A stretch of 64,000 bases of DNA, taken from assembly GCF_002959855.1 (NCBI RefSeq), contig NZ_PPDB01000007.1, positions 186,001 through 250,000 of the forward strand, in the 5' to 3' direction. Positions within the stretch are counted from its first letter, which is position 1. Every line of letters begins with the position of its first letter. Below, piece after piece: positions 46,406-56,264 of this stretch. The translations under genes were made by a program, and so were the position numbers. Source of the DNA: Veillonella denticariosi JCM 15641 (GTDB lineage Bacteria; Bacillota; Negativicutes; Veillonellales; Veillonellaceae). A model generated the notes under the pieces. The model was given only the letters and a program-made list of their open reading frames with translations. It had not been told where the DNA came from and did not search any database.

Positions 46406-46957
46406 ATGCGAATTATTGGCGGAACTGCGAAGGGGCATGCTATTAAAGCGCCAAAGGGAATGGATACTAGACCTACACTGGATCGAGTTCGTGAAAGTGT
46501 ATTCAATGTCTTGGCTAATAGGGGAATTTACGGTACAGATGTATTGGACCTTTTTTCCGGTACCGGTGCCGTAGCAATCGAATCGTTGAGTCGTGGTGCT
46601 GCTCGGGCAGTGGCCGTTGACTGTAAAACGGGGAAATTGATTTTAGAAAATGCCGTGCATTGTCGTGTCGATGATCGATTACAGATTATCCCGAGAAAAC
46701 TTTCACAAGTGAAAAATTATATAGAAGGACAACAGTTCGACTATATTTTTTCTGACCCACCATATGAGCATGGATTTATACAGGATACTATTGATTTCGT
46801 GGTAGTGAACAATTTGCTAAAACATTCAGGGGTTTTACTATTGGAACATCATAAGGATGAAGTGTTTACATTACCTGAATCATGGGACTGTATCAAAGTA
46901 CAAAAATTTGGTTATACGATGGTTTCCTATTTTGTAAATGCTGCTGAAAGGAGCTAG
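46406..46957 (+). CDS. rsmD: 16S rRNA (guanine-966-N2) methyltransferase
   Basis: 183 residues. SAM-binding VLDLFSGTGAVAIESLSRGA and catalytic DPPYEHG. The RIIGGTAKGHAIKAP N-terminus is typical. The preceding 67-nt gap holds two TATAAT boxes but no convincing -35. Overlaps the coaD ribosome binding site. Confidence 0.94.
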   Translation: MRIIGGTAKGHAIKAPKGMDTRPTLDRVRESVFNVLANRGIYGTDVLDLFSGTGAVAIESLSRGAARAVAVDCKTGKLILENAVHCRVDDRLQIIPRKLSQVKNYIEGQQFDYIFSDPPYEHGFIQDTIDFVVVNNLLKHSGVLLLEHHKDEVFTLPESWDCIKVQKFGYTMVSYFVNAAERS

Positions 46958-46961
46958 ACCT

Positions 46962-47453
46962 GTGCGTATAGGTATATGTCCGGGGAGTTTTGACCCAGTT
47001 ACAAATGGACATGTTGATATTTTTGAGCGGGGCAGTCGGTTGGTGGACAAGCTGATTATCGCGGTCAGCACTAACCCGAACAAAAACTCCTTGTTCACGA
47101 TGGAGGAACGGGTCGAGATGATTCGAAATTCCGTTCAACATATTCCGAATGTTGAAATTGACTGTACAGGTGGTTTACTCAATGAATATGTAAAGTCTAA
47201 AAATGCGACCATAATTATTCGCGGTTTACGTGCATTGAGTGATTTTGAATACGAGTTTCAGCGCGCTTTGTTTGCAAAATATTTGGATGATGACATTGAG
47301 ACTGTTTTTATTATGACAAATAATAAATATTCTTTTGTCAGCTCCACAGGCATTCGTGAACTGGCTAAATTTGGTGGAAAACTGGATGGTCTCGTTCCGG
47401 ATGATGTAAAGTTAAAACTTGAAGAACGCTTTAATACGGTACATAATAAATAG
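46962..47453 (+). CDS. coaD: Phosphopantetheine adenylyltransferase
   Basis: 163 residues from GTG 46962 (MRIGICPGSFDPVTNGHVDIFERG), AAAGGAG 8 nt upstream. GSFDPVTNGH is the nucleotidyl transferase motif and SFVSSTGIRELA its C-terminal counterpart. Penultimate step of coenzyme A synthesis. coaBC lies at 51916. Confidence 0.95.
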   Translation: MRIGICPGSFDPVTNGHVDIFERGSRLVDKLIIAVSTNPNKNSLFTMEERVEMIRNSVQHIPNVEIDCTGGLLNEYVKSKNATIIIRGLRALSDFEYEFQRALFAKYLDDDIETVFIMTNNKYSFVSSTGIRELAKFGGKLDGLVPDDVKLKLEERFNTVHNK

Positions 47454-47464
47454 GAGTGATTTGT

Positions 47465-47932
47465 ATGAAAACAGAAAAATTATTAGAAGATTTAGAGGTT
47501 CTTATTGAATCCAGCAGTCGTATTCCCATGACTACTAAACGCATGGTAGAAGAAGATGAAATTATGCGTATTATTGACTCCATTCAAGAATCTTTACCGT
47601 TGGAGCTTGATGAATCACGTCGTATCGTAGCTGAGAAGGATAAGGTGTTGGCTGATGCCCAACGTCAGGCTGAAACATTAATCGATCAGGCGAAGGATTA
47701 TATCGCTAAATTGACTGCTGAAAGTGAATTGGTTAAACAGGCTCAGGAACAGGCCAATCAAATCATCAATGCAGCAAATCAGTCCTCTGAAGAATTGAAA
47801 GCCAGCTCGATTCAATATGCCGGCGATGTTCTTAAATATGTGGAAAACAACTTAGAAAAAACATTGGAAAGTTTACGTCAGAATCGTGAAAGTTTGAAGC
47901 AAACGGAAGAACGGACGGAAGAAAATCAGTAA
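47465..47932 (+). CDS. Coiled-coil protein of unknown function
   Basis: 155 residues from ATG 47465, AGGAG 8 nt upstream. Highly charged, almost wholly helical. Residues 55-150 look like a continuous coiled coil reminiscent of DivIVA or ATP synthase b-type stalks, with no membrane segment. Similar short proteins follow coaD in other Negativicutes and Clostridia; some are loosely named ATPase, but no nucleotide-binding motif is visible here. Confidence 0.75.
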   Translation: MKTEKLLEDLEVLIESSSRIPMTTKRMVEEDEIMRIIDSIQESLPLELDESRRIVAEKDKVLADAQRQAETLIDQAKDYIAKLTAESELVKQAQEQANQIINAANQSSEELKASSIQYAGDVLKYVENNLEKTLESLRQNRESLKQTEERTEENQ

Positions 47933-47950
47933 TAGAAAAATTATATTAAT

Positions 47951-47990
47951 AAAGGCTATATGTAGCTTGTGCTGCATATAGCCTTTTTTT
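47951..47990. terminator. Bidirectional terminator between the coiled-coil gene and rqcH
   Basis: AAAGGCTATATGTAGC (47951-47966) pairs with GCTGCATATAGCCTTT (47971-47986) around TTGT with one mismatch/wobble, flanked by A and T runs. It ends at the rqcH stop codon. Confidence 0.88.
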
Positions 47991-49704
47991 ACTCGATATA
48001 GTTTTCAGGTTTTTTAGGTTCTACAATCATGGTTTGATGCGTATTGAATATGACAAATCCGAGAGGTGACCCAGGTGGCTTTTTAATATTTTTTATATAG
48101 GTGTAGTCAACAGGCACTTTACTGCTTTCACGAGCTTTGCTGAAGTATGCCGCGTATTGGGCTACTTTGGATATAATCATATCATCCGGCTCCACATTAA
48201 GTCTTAGAATGAGATGTGAGCCCTGAATTTCCTGCGTATGGAACCAGATATCAGTAGGTTTTGCAAAGCGATGTGTTAAATATTCGTTTTGTTGATTGTT
48301 GCGTCCGATGAAGATCTCGCCTTCATCTATTGTGAGGTGAATGTAATTGGATTTCCCCAATTTATAGGATAGCGGCTTTTTGGATTTTTTGATAATCCCC
48401 GTATCCATACATTCTCTGCGAATTTCTTCGAGACTTTCACGGGTAGTGGCAAGGGAGATACTGTATAAGATGGATTTTAAATATTCCAACTTCATTGTGC
48501 TCGCATTGAGCTGGTACTCACCGCTGACCATACGATTTTTAAGTTTTGTATATAATTTATAATACCATTGTGCATTCTCGACGACCGTCAATTGAGGTTT
48601 CAATGGAATGGCTACTATTTCATTGCTTTCAGATAAAAGATTCGGTAATTCTATGGATGGTTGATATTGAACCTGCAGATGTGCGTTGATCATCAAAATA
48701 TCACCGTATAATTTATACGTTTCCATCTTTTCCGTATCATCTAATTCAGTTTGAATTTTTTGATGACGTGTTTCTTCCTTCTTGATGGCTGCGGTAAGAA
48801 TTTTTTCAAGCTCCTTATCCGCAGTGTGAATCGCTTTTGTGGAATGAATGGATTCTTCTAATGCCTCTGAAAGGGTTTCGTAGGTTTTGATAATTTCATA
48901 GTTATGCAAAGGCAGTGAGGCGTAAGCTTTTTTGTGATTACTATTCTCTAATACATAGAGCCCCGAGCTTGAGACTAAGTCCATACGAAGGCTGTAGAGT
49001 GCCTGTGCTAAATTGTTCATTTCCATATTTGATATGGATTCTATAGATGTGTCGCCTGCTAGTTGCGCTCGGTGCAGTACTTCATCTAAAAGCGGCTTGC
49101 CGAAGCCGTTAAAGATAGATCGGATGGATTCCTGAACAGTACCGGCACCAAAGGACGAAAGAAGATTCAGTATTTCCGTTTTATCGAAGTCGATCAAATT
49201 GACGCGATTGGCATTTGGCGGTAGTTCATATGTTAATTTAGGCCCAATCGATCGCTCGCGATTCATGAGGGGCGAGACATGGATGAGCGATTCCAGAATT
49301 ATATTATCCTGTACAAAAATACAGTTGGAATACTTACCCATCAATTCCACATAAATATAGGTGGTTGTGATGGCCCCGTCCATTTCCAATTTATCCGATT
49401 GGATACAAAGTATTCTGTCGCCGTTAATCTGTTCAACCTTTACAATACGACCGCCTTCGATATGTTTGCGTAGAAACATACATAAGGAACTCGGTTCTTT
49501 TGGCAAGTCCTGAAGCGGTTGGCTTAGATACAGTGCCGGATTGGAGCCTACGGTAATGATCAGATTTTGATCTTCGTTGTGTGCACGTATTTTGAATAAT
49601 ATGGTGGTTTTATCGATCTGGTATAATTTTTGTATTTGTCCTGTCTGTAATCGTTCGTGCAGTTCCTTGGCGAGTACGGACATGGTAAGTCCATCTAAAT
49701 TCAT
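47989..49704 (-). CDS. rqcH: RqcH/NFACT family ribosome quality control protein
   Basis: 571 residues. NFACT-N domain (MNLDGLTMSVLAKELHERLQTGQIQKLYQ...), middle coiled coils, and a C-terminal NFACT-R domain (IFIGRNNQQNEYLTHRFAKPTDIWFHTQEIQGSHLILR). Once called fibronectin-binding proteins. In Bacillus RqcH adds alanine tails to stalled nascent chains on 50S subunits. AAAGGAT lies 6 nt before ATG. Confidence 0.92.
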   Translation of the reverse strand: MNLDGLTMSVLAKELHERLQTGQIQKLYQIDKTTILFKIRAHNEDQNLIITVGSNPALYLSQPLQDLPKEPSSLCMFLRKHIEGGRIVKVEQINGDRILCIQSDKLEMDGAITTTYIYVELMGKYSNCIFVQDNIILESLIHVSPLMNRERSIGPKLTYELPPNANRVNLIDFDKTEILNLLSSFGAGTVQESIRSIFNGFGKPLLDEVLHRAQLAGDTSIESISNMEMNNLAQALYSLRMDLVSSSGLYVLENSNHKKAYASLPLHNYEIIKTYETLSEALEESIHSTKAIHTADKELEKILTAAIKKEETRHQKIQTELDDTEKMETYKLYGDILMINAHLQVQYQPSIELPNLLSESNEIVAIPLKPQLTVVENAQWYYKLYTKLKNRMVSGEYQLNASTMKLEYLKSILYSISLATTRESLEEIRRECMDTGIIKKSKKPLSYKLGKSNYIHLTIDEGEIFIGRNNQQNEYLTHRFAKPTDIWFHTQEIQGSHLILRLNVEPDDMIISKVAQYAAYFSKARESSKVPVDYTYIKNIKKPPGSPLGFVIFNTHQTMIVEPKKPENYIE

Positions 49705-49837
49705 GGCTATCCTTTCATAAATGAATGGTATAGAAATATAGTTTAGTATACCACAGAGCGAAGAGATTTCTTAGTATTTGAGCAGCAAAAATGAATATTT
49801 CGTGGTACAATAAGAGAAACTGTAAGGAGGATGGTCC

Positions 49838-50719
49838 ATGAAGAGTATGACAGGTTTCGGCTGCGGTACTGCTACTGCAGACAACCTTACTTGCACGGTT
49901 GAAATCAAATCCGTCAATGCACGGTATTTAGATTTATTTATACGAAGTCCAAAACAAATCAATCCTTTTGAAAATCTTATTCGAGAGCAGATACAACAAC
50001 ATGTCGCTCGCGGTAAGGTAGAAATATCCGTATCGATACAAGACGCGGGGGAACGGACAAAAACTTTCACCATCAATCGTGTGCTGCGCGAGCAAATTCA
50101 GGAGATGTTGGTGGAGCAGGGATTTTATACAACCACTAAAGAGGTGCCTTTATCGGCTGTTATGTCCGTATCAAATGAATGGATTCAACAACAGGATGAA
50201 CCTGTTGCGGAAGATGTCATGATATCTGTTGTGACGGAGGCGACGAGTCGGGCTGTTGCACAGTTATTACAGATGAGAAGTGAGGAAGGTCATCATATTC
50301 AAGAGGATTTGTTAAGTCGAATTTCTACGTTGAAATCAGCGATTCAACGTATCGATGAAAATAAATCGGTTGCAGTAGAGAATTATCGAAATCATATTAT
50401 ATCAAAGATTAAAGACTATTTAATAGAGCTGGAAGCGAGTATCAGTGAGGACAGATTTTTGCAGGAAATTGCAATTCTTGCAGACAAGACCGATATTACT
50501 GAAGAGATTGTCCGATTTACCTCACATGTGGTACAATTAAAAAACACACTTATAGATGAGAATCCTATAGAACGTAAGCTTGATTTCATCCTGCAGGAGA
50601 TGAATCGAGAGGTGAATACTATCGGCTCCAAAACAGTTGATTCAAATGTTACGAAGTGGGTCGTTCATTTAAAATGTGAGTTGGAAAAAATTAGAGAGCA
50701 AGTACAGAATGTGGAGTGA
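49838..50719 (+). CDS. yicC: YicC/YloC family endoribonuclease
   Basis: 293 residues. N-terminal MKSMTGFGCGTATADNLTCTVEIKSVNARYLDLFIR and C-terminal DUF1732 (LDFILQEMNREVNTIGSKTVDSNVTKWVVHLKCELEKIREQVQNVE). Homologues cut RNA. Starts a long conserved gene run; GGAGG upstream. Confidence 0.94.
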   Translation: MKSMTGFGCGTATADNLTCTVEIKSVNARYLDLFIRSPKQINPFENLIREQIQQHVARGKVEISVSIQDAGERTKTFTINRVLREQIQEMLVEQGFYTTTKEVPLSAVMSVSNEWIQQQDEPVAEDVMISVVTEATSRAVAQLLQMRSEEGHHIQEDLLSRISTLKSAIQRIDENKSVAVENYRNHIISKIKDYLIELEASISEDRFLQEIAILADKTDITEEIVRFTSHVVQLKNTLIDENPIERKLDFILQEMNREVNTIGSKTVDSNVTKWVVHLKCELEKIREQVQNVE

Positions 50720-50733
50720 TAGGAGGTCCATGA

Positions 50734-51003
50734 ATGAGTATTCAACTATTGAATATAGGTTTTGGCAATATGGTATCTGCAAACCGGGTTATGGCCATCA
50801 TCAGTCCCGAGTCGGCGCCGATCAAGCGTATGGTACAGGATGCCAGAGACAAGGGTTTACTCATTGATGCTACATATGGACGTAAAACTCGTGCTGTATT
50901 AGTTATGGACAGTGGTCAGATTGTATTATCTGCAATTCAGCCGGAAACCGTAGCACATCGAATTGTGCAATATGATGTAGATGAAGATACAGTAGAAGCA
51001 TAG
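50734..51003 (+). CDS. remA: RemA family DNA-binding regulator (DUF370)
   Basis: 89 residues ([65 protein letters not shown]). In Bacillus RemA activates biofilm matrix operons. In most Firmicutes it lies, as here, between yicC and gmk. Its targets in this organism are unknown. Confidence 0.93.
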   Translation: MSIQLLNIGFGNMVSANRVMAIISPESAPIKRMVQDARDKGLLIDATYGRKTRAVLVMDSGQIVLSAIQPETVAHRIVQYDVDEDTVEA

Positions 51004-51011
51004 GAGTATAT

Positions 51012-51641
51012 ATGTCAGACAGAGGATTGTTAATCGTTATATCCGGGCCGTCTGGTGCAGGTAAAGGAACCATTTGTTCTAATATTCGAAAAGAAATGCC
51101 GAATTTAGTTTATTCTGTTTCCATGACGACACGTAAGCCACGAGTCGGCGAGGAGGAAGGCGTAAATTACTTTTTCCGATCAAAGGATGAATTTGAATCT
51201 CTTTTGGCGGAAGATGCCTTTCTGGAGTATGCTAAAGTATATGATAATTACTATGGGACACCTAAGCAGCATGTAATGGATTTATTGGATGAGGGTAAAA
51301 GTGTACTGTTGGAAATCGATATACAGGGGGCGATGCAGGTAAAGGAACGCTTTAGCGATGCTGTATTTATCTATATCGTACCTCCGTCCTTAACAGAGTT
51401 ATCCGAGCGGCTACATAATCGAGGAACCGATGCGAAAGAGGTTATTGATAAGCGTTTATCTCTAGCGTGTTCCGAACTAGCGCTGGCGCATCGTTATGAT
51501 TATATTGTTGTCAATGATGATTTAGCGGAAGCTTCGGAGAAGGTAGCTTCTATCTTGCGGGCCGAGTCCTGTAAGATCAGTCGCAATAAAGAACAAATTC
51601 AATTTATTTATAAGCAATATCAAGAGTCTAAGGAGAAGTGA
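51012..51641 (+). CDS. gmk: Guanylate kinase
   Basis: 209 residues. P-loop SGPSGAGKGT, SMTTRKPRVGEEEGVNYFF, LLEIDIQGAMQVK. Converts GMP to GDP. Followed 4 nt later by rpoZ. Confidence 0.97.
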   Translation: MSDRGLLIVISGPSGAGKGTICSNIRKEMPNLVYSVSMTTRKPRVGEEEGVNYFFRSKDEFESLLAEDAFLEYAKVYDNYYGTPKQHVMDLLDEGKSVLLEIDIQGAMQVKERFSDAVFIYIVPPSLTELSERLHNRGTDAKEVIDKRLSLACSELALAHRYDYIVVNDDLAEASEKVASILRAESCKISRNKEQIQFIYKQYQESKEK

Positions 51642-51645
51642 TAGT

Positions 51646-51861
51646 ATGATGGTAAAACCTCCATTGAAAGCATTAGAAAATCAAGTAGACAGCAAGTATA
51701 CATTGGTAACATTGGCAGCAAAACGAGCTCGTGAGCTCACTGACGGCAGTCCTTGCCTTGCTGAACATACACATGCTACCGACAAGCCTGTATCTTTAGC
51801 ATTTTATGAAATTGCTGAAGGTGAAGTCACTTATAAACGCACTAAAGAAGGCATTAAATAA
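51646..51861 (+). CDS. rpoZ: RNA polymerase omega subunit
   Basis: 71 residues (MMVKPPLKALENQVDSKYTLVTLAAKRARELTDG), omega family. ATG 51646 is 10 nt after AGGAG; ATG 51649 is a possible alternative. Unlike neighbours it is followed by a terminator. Confidence 0.92.
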   Translation: MMVKPPLKALENQVDSKYTLVTLAAKRARELTDGSPCLAEHTHATDKPVSLAFYEIAEGEVTYKRTKEGIK

Positions 51862-51869
51862 AATGAATC

Positions 51870-51901
51870 AATTCCTTGTATCGTTGATACAAGGAATTTT
51901 T
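51870..51901 (+). terminator. Terminator between rpoZ and coaBC
   Basis: AATTCCTTGTATC (51870-51882) pairs perfectly with GATACAAGGAATT (51886-51898) around GTT, followed by a short T run. It ends 4 nt before the coaBC ribosome binding site, so it should reduce readthrough into coaBC. Confidence 0.8.
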
Positions 51902-51915
51902 AAAAGGAGTAGACT

Positions 51916-53118
51916 ATGCAGGGAAAACATGTGGTTGTCGCCGTATCTGCTGGAATTGCAGCCTATAAAGCTATAGAAGTTGTCAGTCGCCTTCGCAAAA
52001 AAGGGGCCGAAGTTAAGGTTGTTATGACTCGAAATGCCACTCATATCGCATCGCCGTTAACCTTTGGTGAAATAAGCGGCAATCCTGTGGCTTTGGATAT
52101 GTTTGAGCAAATTCAGAATTGGGATGTAGAACATATTGCTTTGGCTACATGGGCTGATGCTTATATAGTTGTACCGGCAACCGCTAATGTAATAGCTAAA
52201 ATTTATGCGGGCATTGCCGATGATATGCTGACTACGACTATTTTGGCTACAACAGCACCAAAATATATTTGTCCGGCGATGAATACGGAAATGTATAATA
52301 ACCAAATCACACAGCGGAATATAGAGGGGCTGAAAGCCCTTGGATATCATGTCCTTGAACCGTCCAGCGGCTGGCTTGCATGCGGTGTGACCGGGATCGG
52401 CCGTCTACCAGAACCCGAGGAGATTGTAGAGTGGCTTGAAGCAAAACTCTGTGCTACTGAAGAGTTTTCAGGAAAAACCATACTAGTTACGGCCGGAGGT
52501 ACGCAGGAAAATATCGATCCCGTCCGTTATATAGGTAATCGTTCCAGCGGTAAAATGGGCTATGCTATTGCTGCGGAAGCACAGAAAATGGGGGCTCGTG
52601 TTATTTTAGTGAGCGCACCTGCATCACTCGATGTGCCTCATGGGGTGGAATATGTACCGGTCGATTCGGCTGTATCTATGCAGAAAGCCGTTGAGTCTCG
52701 ATATAAAGATGTCGATGTGGTCATCATGGCCGCTGCAGTGTCTGATTTTAGAGTTCTTAACAAAGCGGATCATAAAATAAAAAAAATGGATTCCATGACG
52801 TTGAAACTTGTCAAGAATCCGGATATATTGCAAGGTTTAGGAGCGCATAAAACACATCAATTATTAGTCGGGTTTGCTGCAGAAACACAGAATGTCGTCG
52901 CATATGGACAGGATAAGGTATATAGAAAACATCTGGATATGCTTGTTGCCAATGATGTAAGCAAGAGTAATGCGGGCTTTAATGTGGATACAAATGAAGG
53001 GTATTTTTTGTATCCTGATAAAGAGCCGAGGGCAATTCCTAACATGAAAAAAACGGACTTGGCCAAATGTATTCTTACGGAAGTGGCTGAGCTAATGAAA
53101 TTAAAAAGTACAAGATAA
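51916..53118 (+). CDS. coaBC: Bifunctional phosphopantothenoylcysteine decarboxylase/synthetase
   Basis: 400 residues. CoaC flavoprotein half (VVAVSAGIAAYKAIEVVSRL; PAMNTEMYNNQITQRN) to about 180, then CoaB synthetase half (VTAGGTQENIDPVRYIGNRSSGKMGYAIA; NDVSKSNAGFNVDTNEG). Two steps of coenzyme A synthesis. AAGGAG ribosome binding site follows directly on the terminator. Confidence 0.96.
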   Translation: MQGKHVVVAVSAGIAAYKAIEVVSRLRKKGAEVKVVMTRNATHIASPLTFGEISGNPVALDMFEQIQNWDVEHIALATWADAYIVVPATANVIAKIYAGIADDMLTTTILATTAPKYICPAMNTEMYNNQITQRNIEGLKALGYHVLEPSSGWLACGVTGIGRLPEPEEIVEWLEAKLCATEEFSGKTILVTAGGTQENIDPVRYIGNRSSGKMGYAIAAEAQKMGARVILVSAPASLDVPHGVEYVPVDSAVSMQKAVESRYKDVDVVIMAAAVSDFRVLNKADHKIKKMDSMTLKLVKNPDILQGLGAHKTHQLLVGFAAETQNVVAYGQDKVYRKHLDMLVANDVSKSNAGFNVDTNEGYFLYPDKEPRAIPNMKKTDLAKCILTEVAELMKLKSTR

Positions 53119-53173
53119 CTTTTTAAGATGTTTGTATATATGAGTTTATAGAGAGAAGGAAAGTGTTAGTTAA

Positions 53174-54829
53174 ATGTTTGCGATACAAAGGGCATATCGT
53201 CAAGGGGGATTAGCAAGATCACAGTGGAGTAATAATATTATTGCCGGCTTGGTGGTTGGTGTTGTGGCGTTGCCGCTAGCGATGGCTTTTGCTATTGCCA
53301 GCGGTGTTACACCGCAGGCAGGTATATACACCGCTATCATTGCCGGTATATTCGTGTCTATTTTTGGGGGTTCTCAAGTACAGATTGCAGGCCCTACGGG
53401 TGCATTTATTGTCTTGCTTAGCAGTATAGTGGTAAACTATGGCTTTGAGGGTTTACAGATTGCCACCATGATGGCCGGCATTATGCTGATTCTTATGAGT
53501 ACGGCTAAATTGGGTACTGTTATTCGTTTTATTTCAACCCCTGTTATTATGGGCTTTACAGCAGGTATCGGAGTGACTATTTGGGTTGGACAATGGCCTT
53601 ATTTTTTTGGTTTTCCGTCATTACCGTATATGGAGCATTTTCACGAAAAGTTATGGCTCATGGTTCAATCTTTGCCATATTTGGATATTCCCACTCTGTG
53701 TATTGCATTGCTTAGTCTTGCTCTATTGCTGATATTGCCAAAGATTCCATATATCAATAAAATACCTGCTCCAATAGTGGCCATGATTGTCGCTACAGTG
53801 ATTCAGAGTTACTATCAATTCCCTACAGTAAAGACTATAGGCAGTGCTTTTGGCGGTATTCCTCAAGGCCTACCGGAATTTTCCATCCCTAATCTGTCGT
53901 TGGATAAGATATTCTCGTTAATTGGTCCTGCTTTTACCATCGCCATGTTAGGCGCGATTGAATCTCTGTTATCTGCCGTCGTGGCCGATGGCATGAGCGG
54001 AACGAAGCATGAATCTAATACGGAATTATTCGGGCAAGGGGAAGCTAATATTGTAGCCCCTTTATTTGGAGTGATTGCGTCGACAGGGGCTATTGCACGG
54101 ACGGCGACCAATATTCGACAAGGTGGAACATCACCTATCGCCGGAATTGTTCATGCCATCGTATTAGTGGCTATCCTATTGTTCTTGGCACCATATGCCG
54201 TGTATATCCCGTTGGCATCGATGGCCGCGATTTTATTTGTCGTAGCTTACAATATGAGTGATGTACCTCGATTTATTAAAATGATTATATTGGCACCGCA
54301 GGCGAACCGCATTATATTGATATTAACATTTTTTTTGACGATCTTTACGGATTTAGTCGTAGCTGTTAATGTGGGTGTTATATTGGCGGTATTGCAATTT
54401 ATGAGAAAAATGGTGAGAACCATTGATGTTCATGAGATGAGTTGTGAGGAACTGTCGGAACAAGTTAAACACGAGGTTACCATTCATCCTGAAATTATGG
54501 TATATACCGTGGAGGGCCCCTTGTTTTTTGGCGCCATCAGCGCTTTTGAAAGGGCTCTTAACTCCATACATAAAGACCCTAAATTCTTAATTATCCGATT
54601 TGGACAAGTTCCATTTGTAGATTTAACCGGCCTTCGTATCTTGCGAGGTATTATCGAAGAGTTACAGAAAAGAGGAATAGAGGTTTTGCTGAGTGATGTC
54701 AATTATGATATACGCCACGAAATGTATAAATCTGATTTCTTAACGATTTTAGGTCGGCATCATATGTATCGCCAGTTTGAAAGTGCTTTACATAAAGCGG
54801 AACATGATTTAGCTGTTAAAATGTCTTGA
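53174..54829 (+). CDS. SulP family anion transporter with STAS domain
   Basis: 551 residues. SulP core of 10-14 membrane segments (GLVVGVVALPLAMAFAIASGVTPQAGIYTAIIAGIFVSIFGGS; QIAGPTGAF) and a cytosolic STAS domain (about 435-545, FVDLTGLRILRGIIEEL). Substrates in the family include sulfate, bicarbonate and dicarboxylates; sulfate is not certain. Inserted between coaBC and metK; the metK promoter -35 overlaps its stop codon. Confidence 0.88.
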   Translation: MFAIQRAYRQGGLARSQWSNNIIAGLVVGVVALPLAMAFAIASGVTPQAGIYTAIIAGIFVSIFGGSQVQIAGPTGAFIVLLSSIVVNYGFEGLQIATMMAGIMLILMSTAKLGTVIRFISTPVIMGFTAGIGVTIWVGQWPYFFGFPSLPYMEHFHEKLWLMVQSLPYLDIPTLCIALLSLALLLILPKIPYINKIPAPIVAMIVATVIQSYYQFPTVKTIGSAFGGIPQGLPEFSIPNLSLDKIFSLIGPAFTIAMLGAIESLLSAVVADGMSGTKHESNTELFGQGEANIVAPLFGVIASTGAIARTATNIRQGGTSPIAGIVHAIVLVAILLFLAPYAVYIPLASMAAILFVVAYNMSDVPRFIKMIILAPQANRIILILTFFLTIFTDLVVAVNVGVILAVLQFMRKMVRTIDVHEMSCEELSEQVKHEVTIHPEIMVYTVEGPLFFGAISAFERALNSIHKDPKFLIIRFGQVPFVDLTGLRILRGIIEELQKRGIEVLLSDVNYDIRHEMYKSDFLTILGRHHMYRQFESALHKAEHDLAVKMS

Positions 54830-54854
54830 TTTCTACTAATAAATACACTATAAT
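54826..54854 (+). promoter_or_regulatory. metK promoter
   Basis: -35 TTGATT (54826-54831), 17 bp, -10 TATAAT (54849-54854). Transcription would start about 54861, at the riboswitch 5' end. Confidence 0.75.
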
Positions 54855-54862
54855 GATTCTGT

Positions 54863-54994
54863 AACTCATCAAGAGTAGTGGAGGGACAGGCCCTGTGAAG
54901 CTACAGCAACCATTCCAAGGGGAAAAGGTGCTAATTCCTATGGTGTGAGCCATTAGATGGGAGGTCTCTCATGAGTTCATGGGAGGCTTTTTTT
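54863..54994 (+). promoter_or_regulatory. SAM-I (S-box) riboswitch with terminator
   Basis: Matches the S-box core: CTCATCAAGAG, GTGGAGGGAC-GGCCCTGTGAAGC, CAGCAACC, AGGTGCTAATTCC, and GATGGGAG closing P1 (54865-54870 with 54956-54961). A terminator follows: 54963-54974 pairs with 54977-54988 (12 bp, with G-U pairs), then a T run. High SAM should stabilise P1 and switch metK off. Confidence 0.93.
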
Positions 54995-55010
54995 ATATTA
55001 GGAGGATAAA

Positions 55011-56201
55011 ATGGCAGAAAAACATATGTTTTTTACTTCTGAATCAGTTACTGAAGGCCATCCAGATAAAATAGCCGACCAAATTTCCGATGCTGTTTTG
55101 GATGCGATTATTGAAAAGGATCCTGCTGCTCGTGTAGCTTGCGAGACTCTGGTTACGACCGGTCTTGTTCATGTGGTAGGTGAGATTTCTACCAATGTCT
55201 ATGTAGACATTCCTCGCATCGTACGCGATACTATTCGTGAAATTGGTTATACTCGTGCGAAATTCGGATTTGACTGTGATACATGCGGTGTACTGGTATC
55301 TATTGACGAACAATCTTCTGATATCGCCATGGGCGTTGATGAAGCGCTCGAATCTAAAGACGGTCGCGGTGAAGTATTGGATAAGATCGGTGCCGGTGAC
55401 CAAGGCATGATGTTCGGTTATGCATCTAATGAAACGCCGGAATTTATGCCGATGCCGATATCTTTGGCACATCGTTTATCCCGTCGTCTTACAGAAGTTC
55501 GTAAAGATGGTACCTTATCATATTTGCGCCCGGACGGAAAGACACAGGTAACCGTAGAATATGTTGACGATAAACCGAAACGTATCGATACAATTGTTAT
55601 ATCCACACAACATAGTCCGGAAGTAACACAGGAACAAATTAAAAATGATCTTAAGCGTTATGTTATCGACGCTGCGTTACCTGCGGAATTCGTTGATGAA
55701 AATACCAAATTTTTCATCAATCCTACAGGTCGCTTTGTAATCGGTGGACCTCATGGTGATGCCGGTCTTACAGGACGTAAAATCATCGTTGATACATATG
55801 GCGGTATGGCGCGTCATGGGGGCGGTGCTTTTTCCGGTAAAGATCCATCCAAGGTTGACCGCTCTGCTGCATATGCTGCCCGTTATGTAGCTAAGAACGT
55901 CGTGGCTGCAGGTTTGGCCGATAAATGCGAAGTACAGGTGGCATACGCTATCGGCGTTGCTCATCCGGTATCCATTTTAGTTGATACATTTGGTACGGCA
56001 CATATCGAAGAAGAAAAAATTCAGGAATTGATAAAGAAACATTTTGATTTACGACCTGCGGGTATCATCGAAATGCTCGACTTATTGAAACCTCATTATC
56101 GTAAGACGGCTGCGTATGGTCATTTTGGCAGAACAGATGTTGATCTCCCTTGGGAGCGTACAGATAAAGCTCAAATTTTAAAACGAGAAGCTGGCTTATA
56201 A
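55011..56201 (+). CDS. metK: S-adenosylmethionine synthetase
   Basis: 396 residues. [82 protein letters not shown]. Makes SAM from methionine and ATP. AGGAGG 8 nt upstream; controlled by the SAM-I riboswitch. Confidence 0.98.
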   Translation: MAEKHMFFTSESVTEGHPDKIADQISDAVLDAIIEKDPAARVACETLVTTGLVHVVGEISTNVYVDIPRIVRDTIREIGYTRAKFGFDCDTCGVLVSIDEQSSDIAMGVDEALESKDGRGEVLDKIGAGDQGMMFGYASNETPEFMPMPISLAHRLSRRLTEVRKDGTLSYLRPDGKTQVTVEYVDDKPKRIDTIVISTQHSPEVTQEQIKNDLKRYVIDAALPAEFVDENTKFFINPTGRFVIGGPHGDAGLTGRKIIVDTYGGMARHGGGAFSGKDPSKVDRSAAYAARYVAKNVVAAGLADKCEVQVAYAIGVAHPVSILVDTFGTAHIEEEKIQELIKKHFDLRPAGIIEMLDLLKPHYRKTAAYGHFGRTDVDLPWERTDKAQILKREAGL

Positions 56202-56204
56202 TGA

Positions 56205-56239
56205 AAAAGGTCTTGGTAGAACTTCTACTGAGACCTTTT
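56205..56239 (+). terminator. Terminator after metK
   Basis: AAAAGGTCT (56205-56213) pairs with AGACCTTTT (56231-56239); inside, GTAGA (56216-56220) pairs with TCTAC (56224-56228). The T run is short. Confidence 0.7.
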
Positions 56240-56264
56240 ATAGTAAATGTAAGGATGTGAACCT

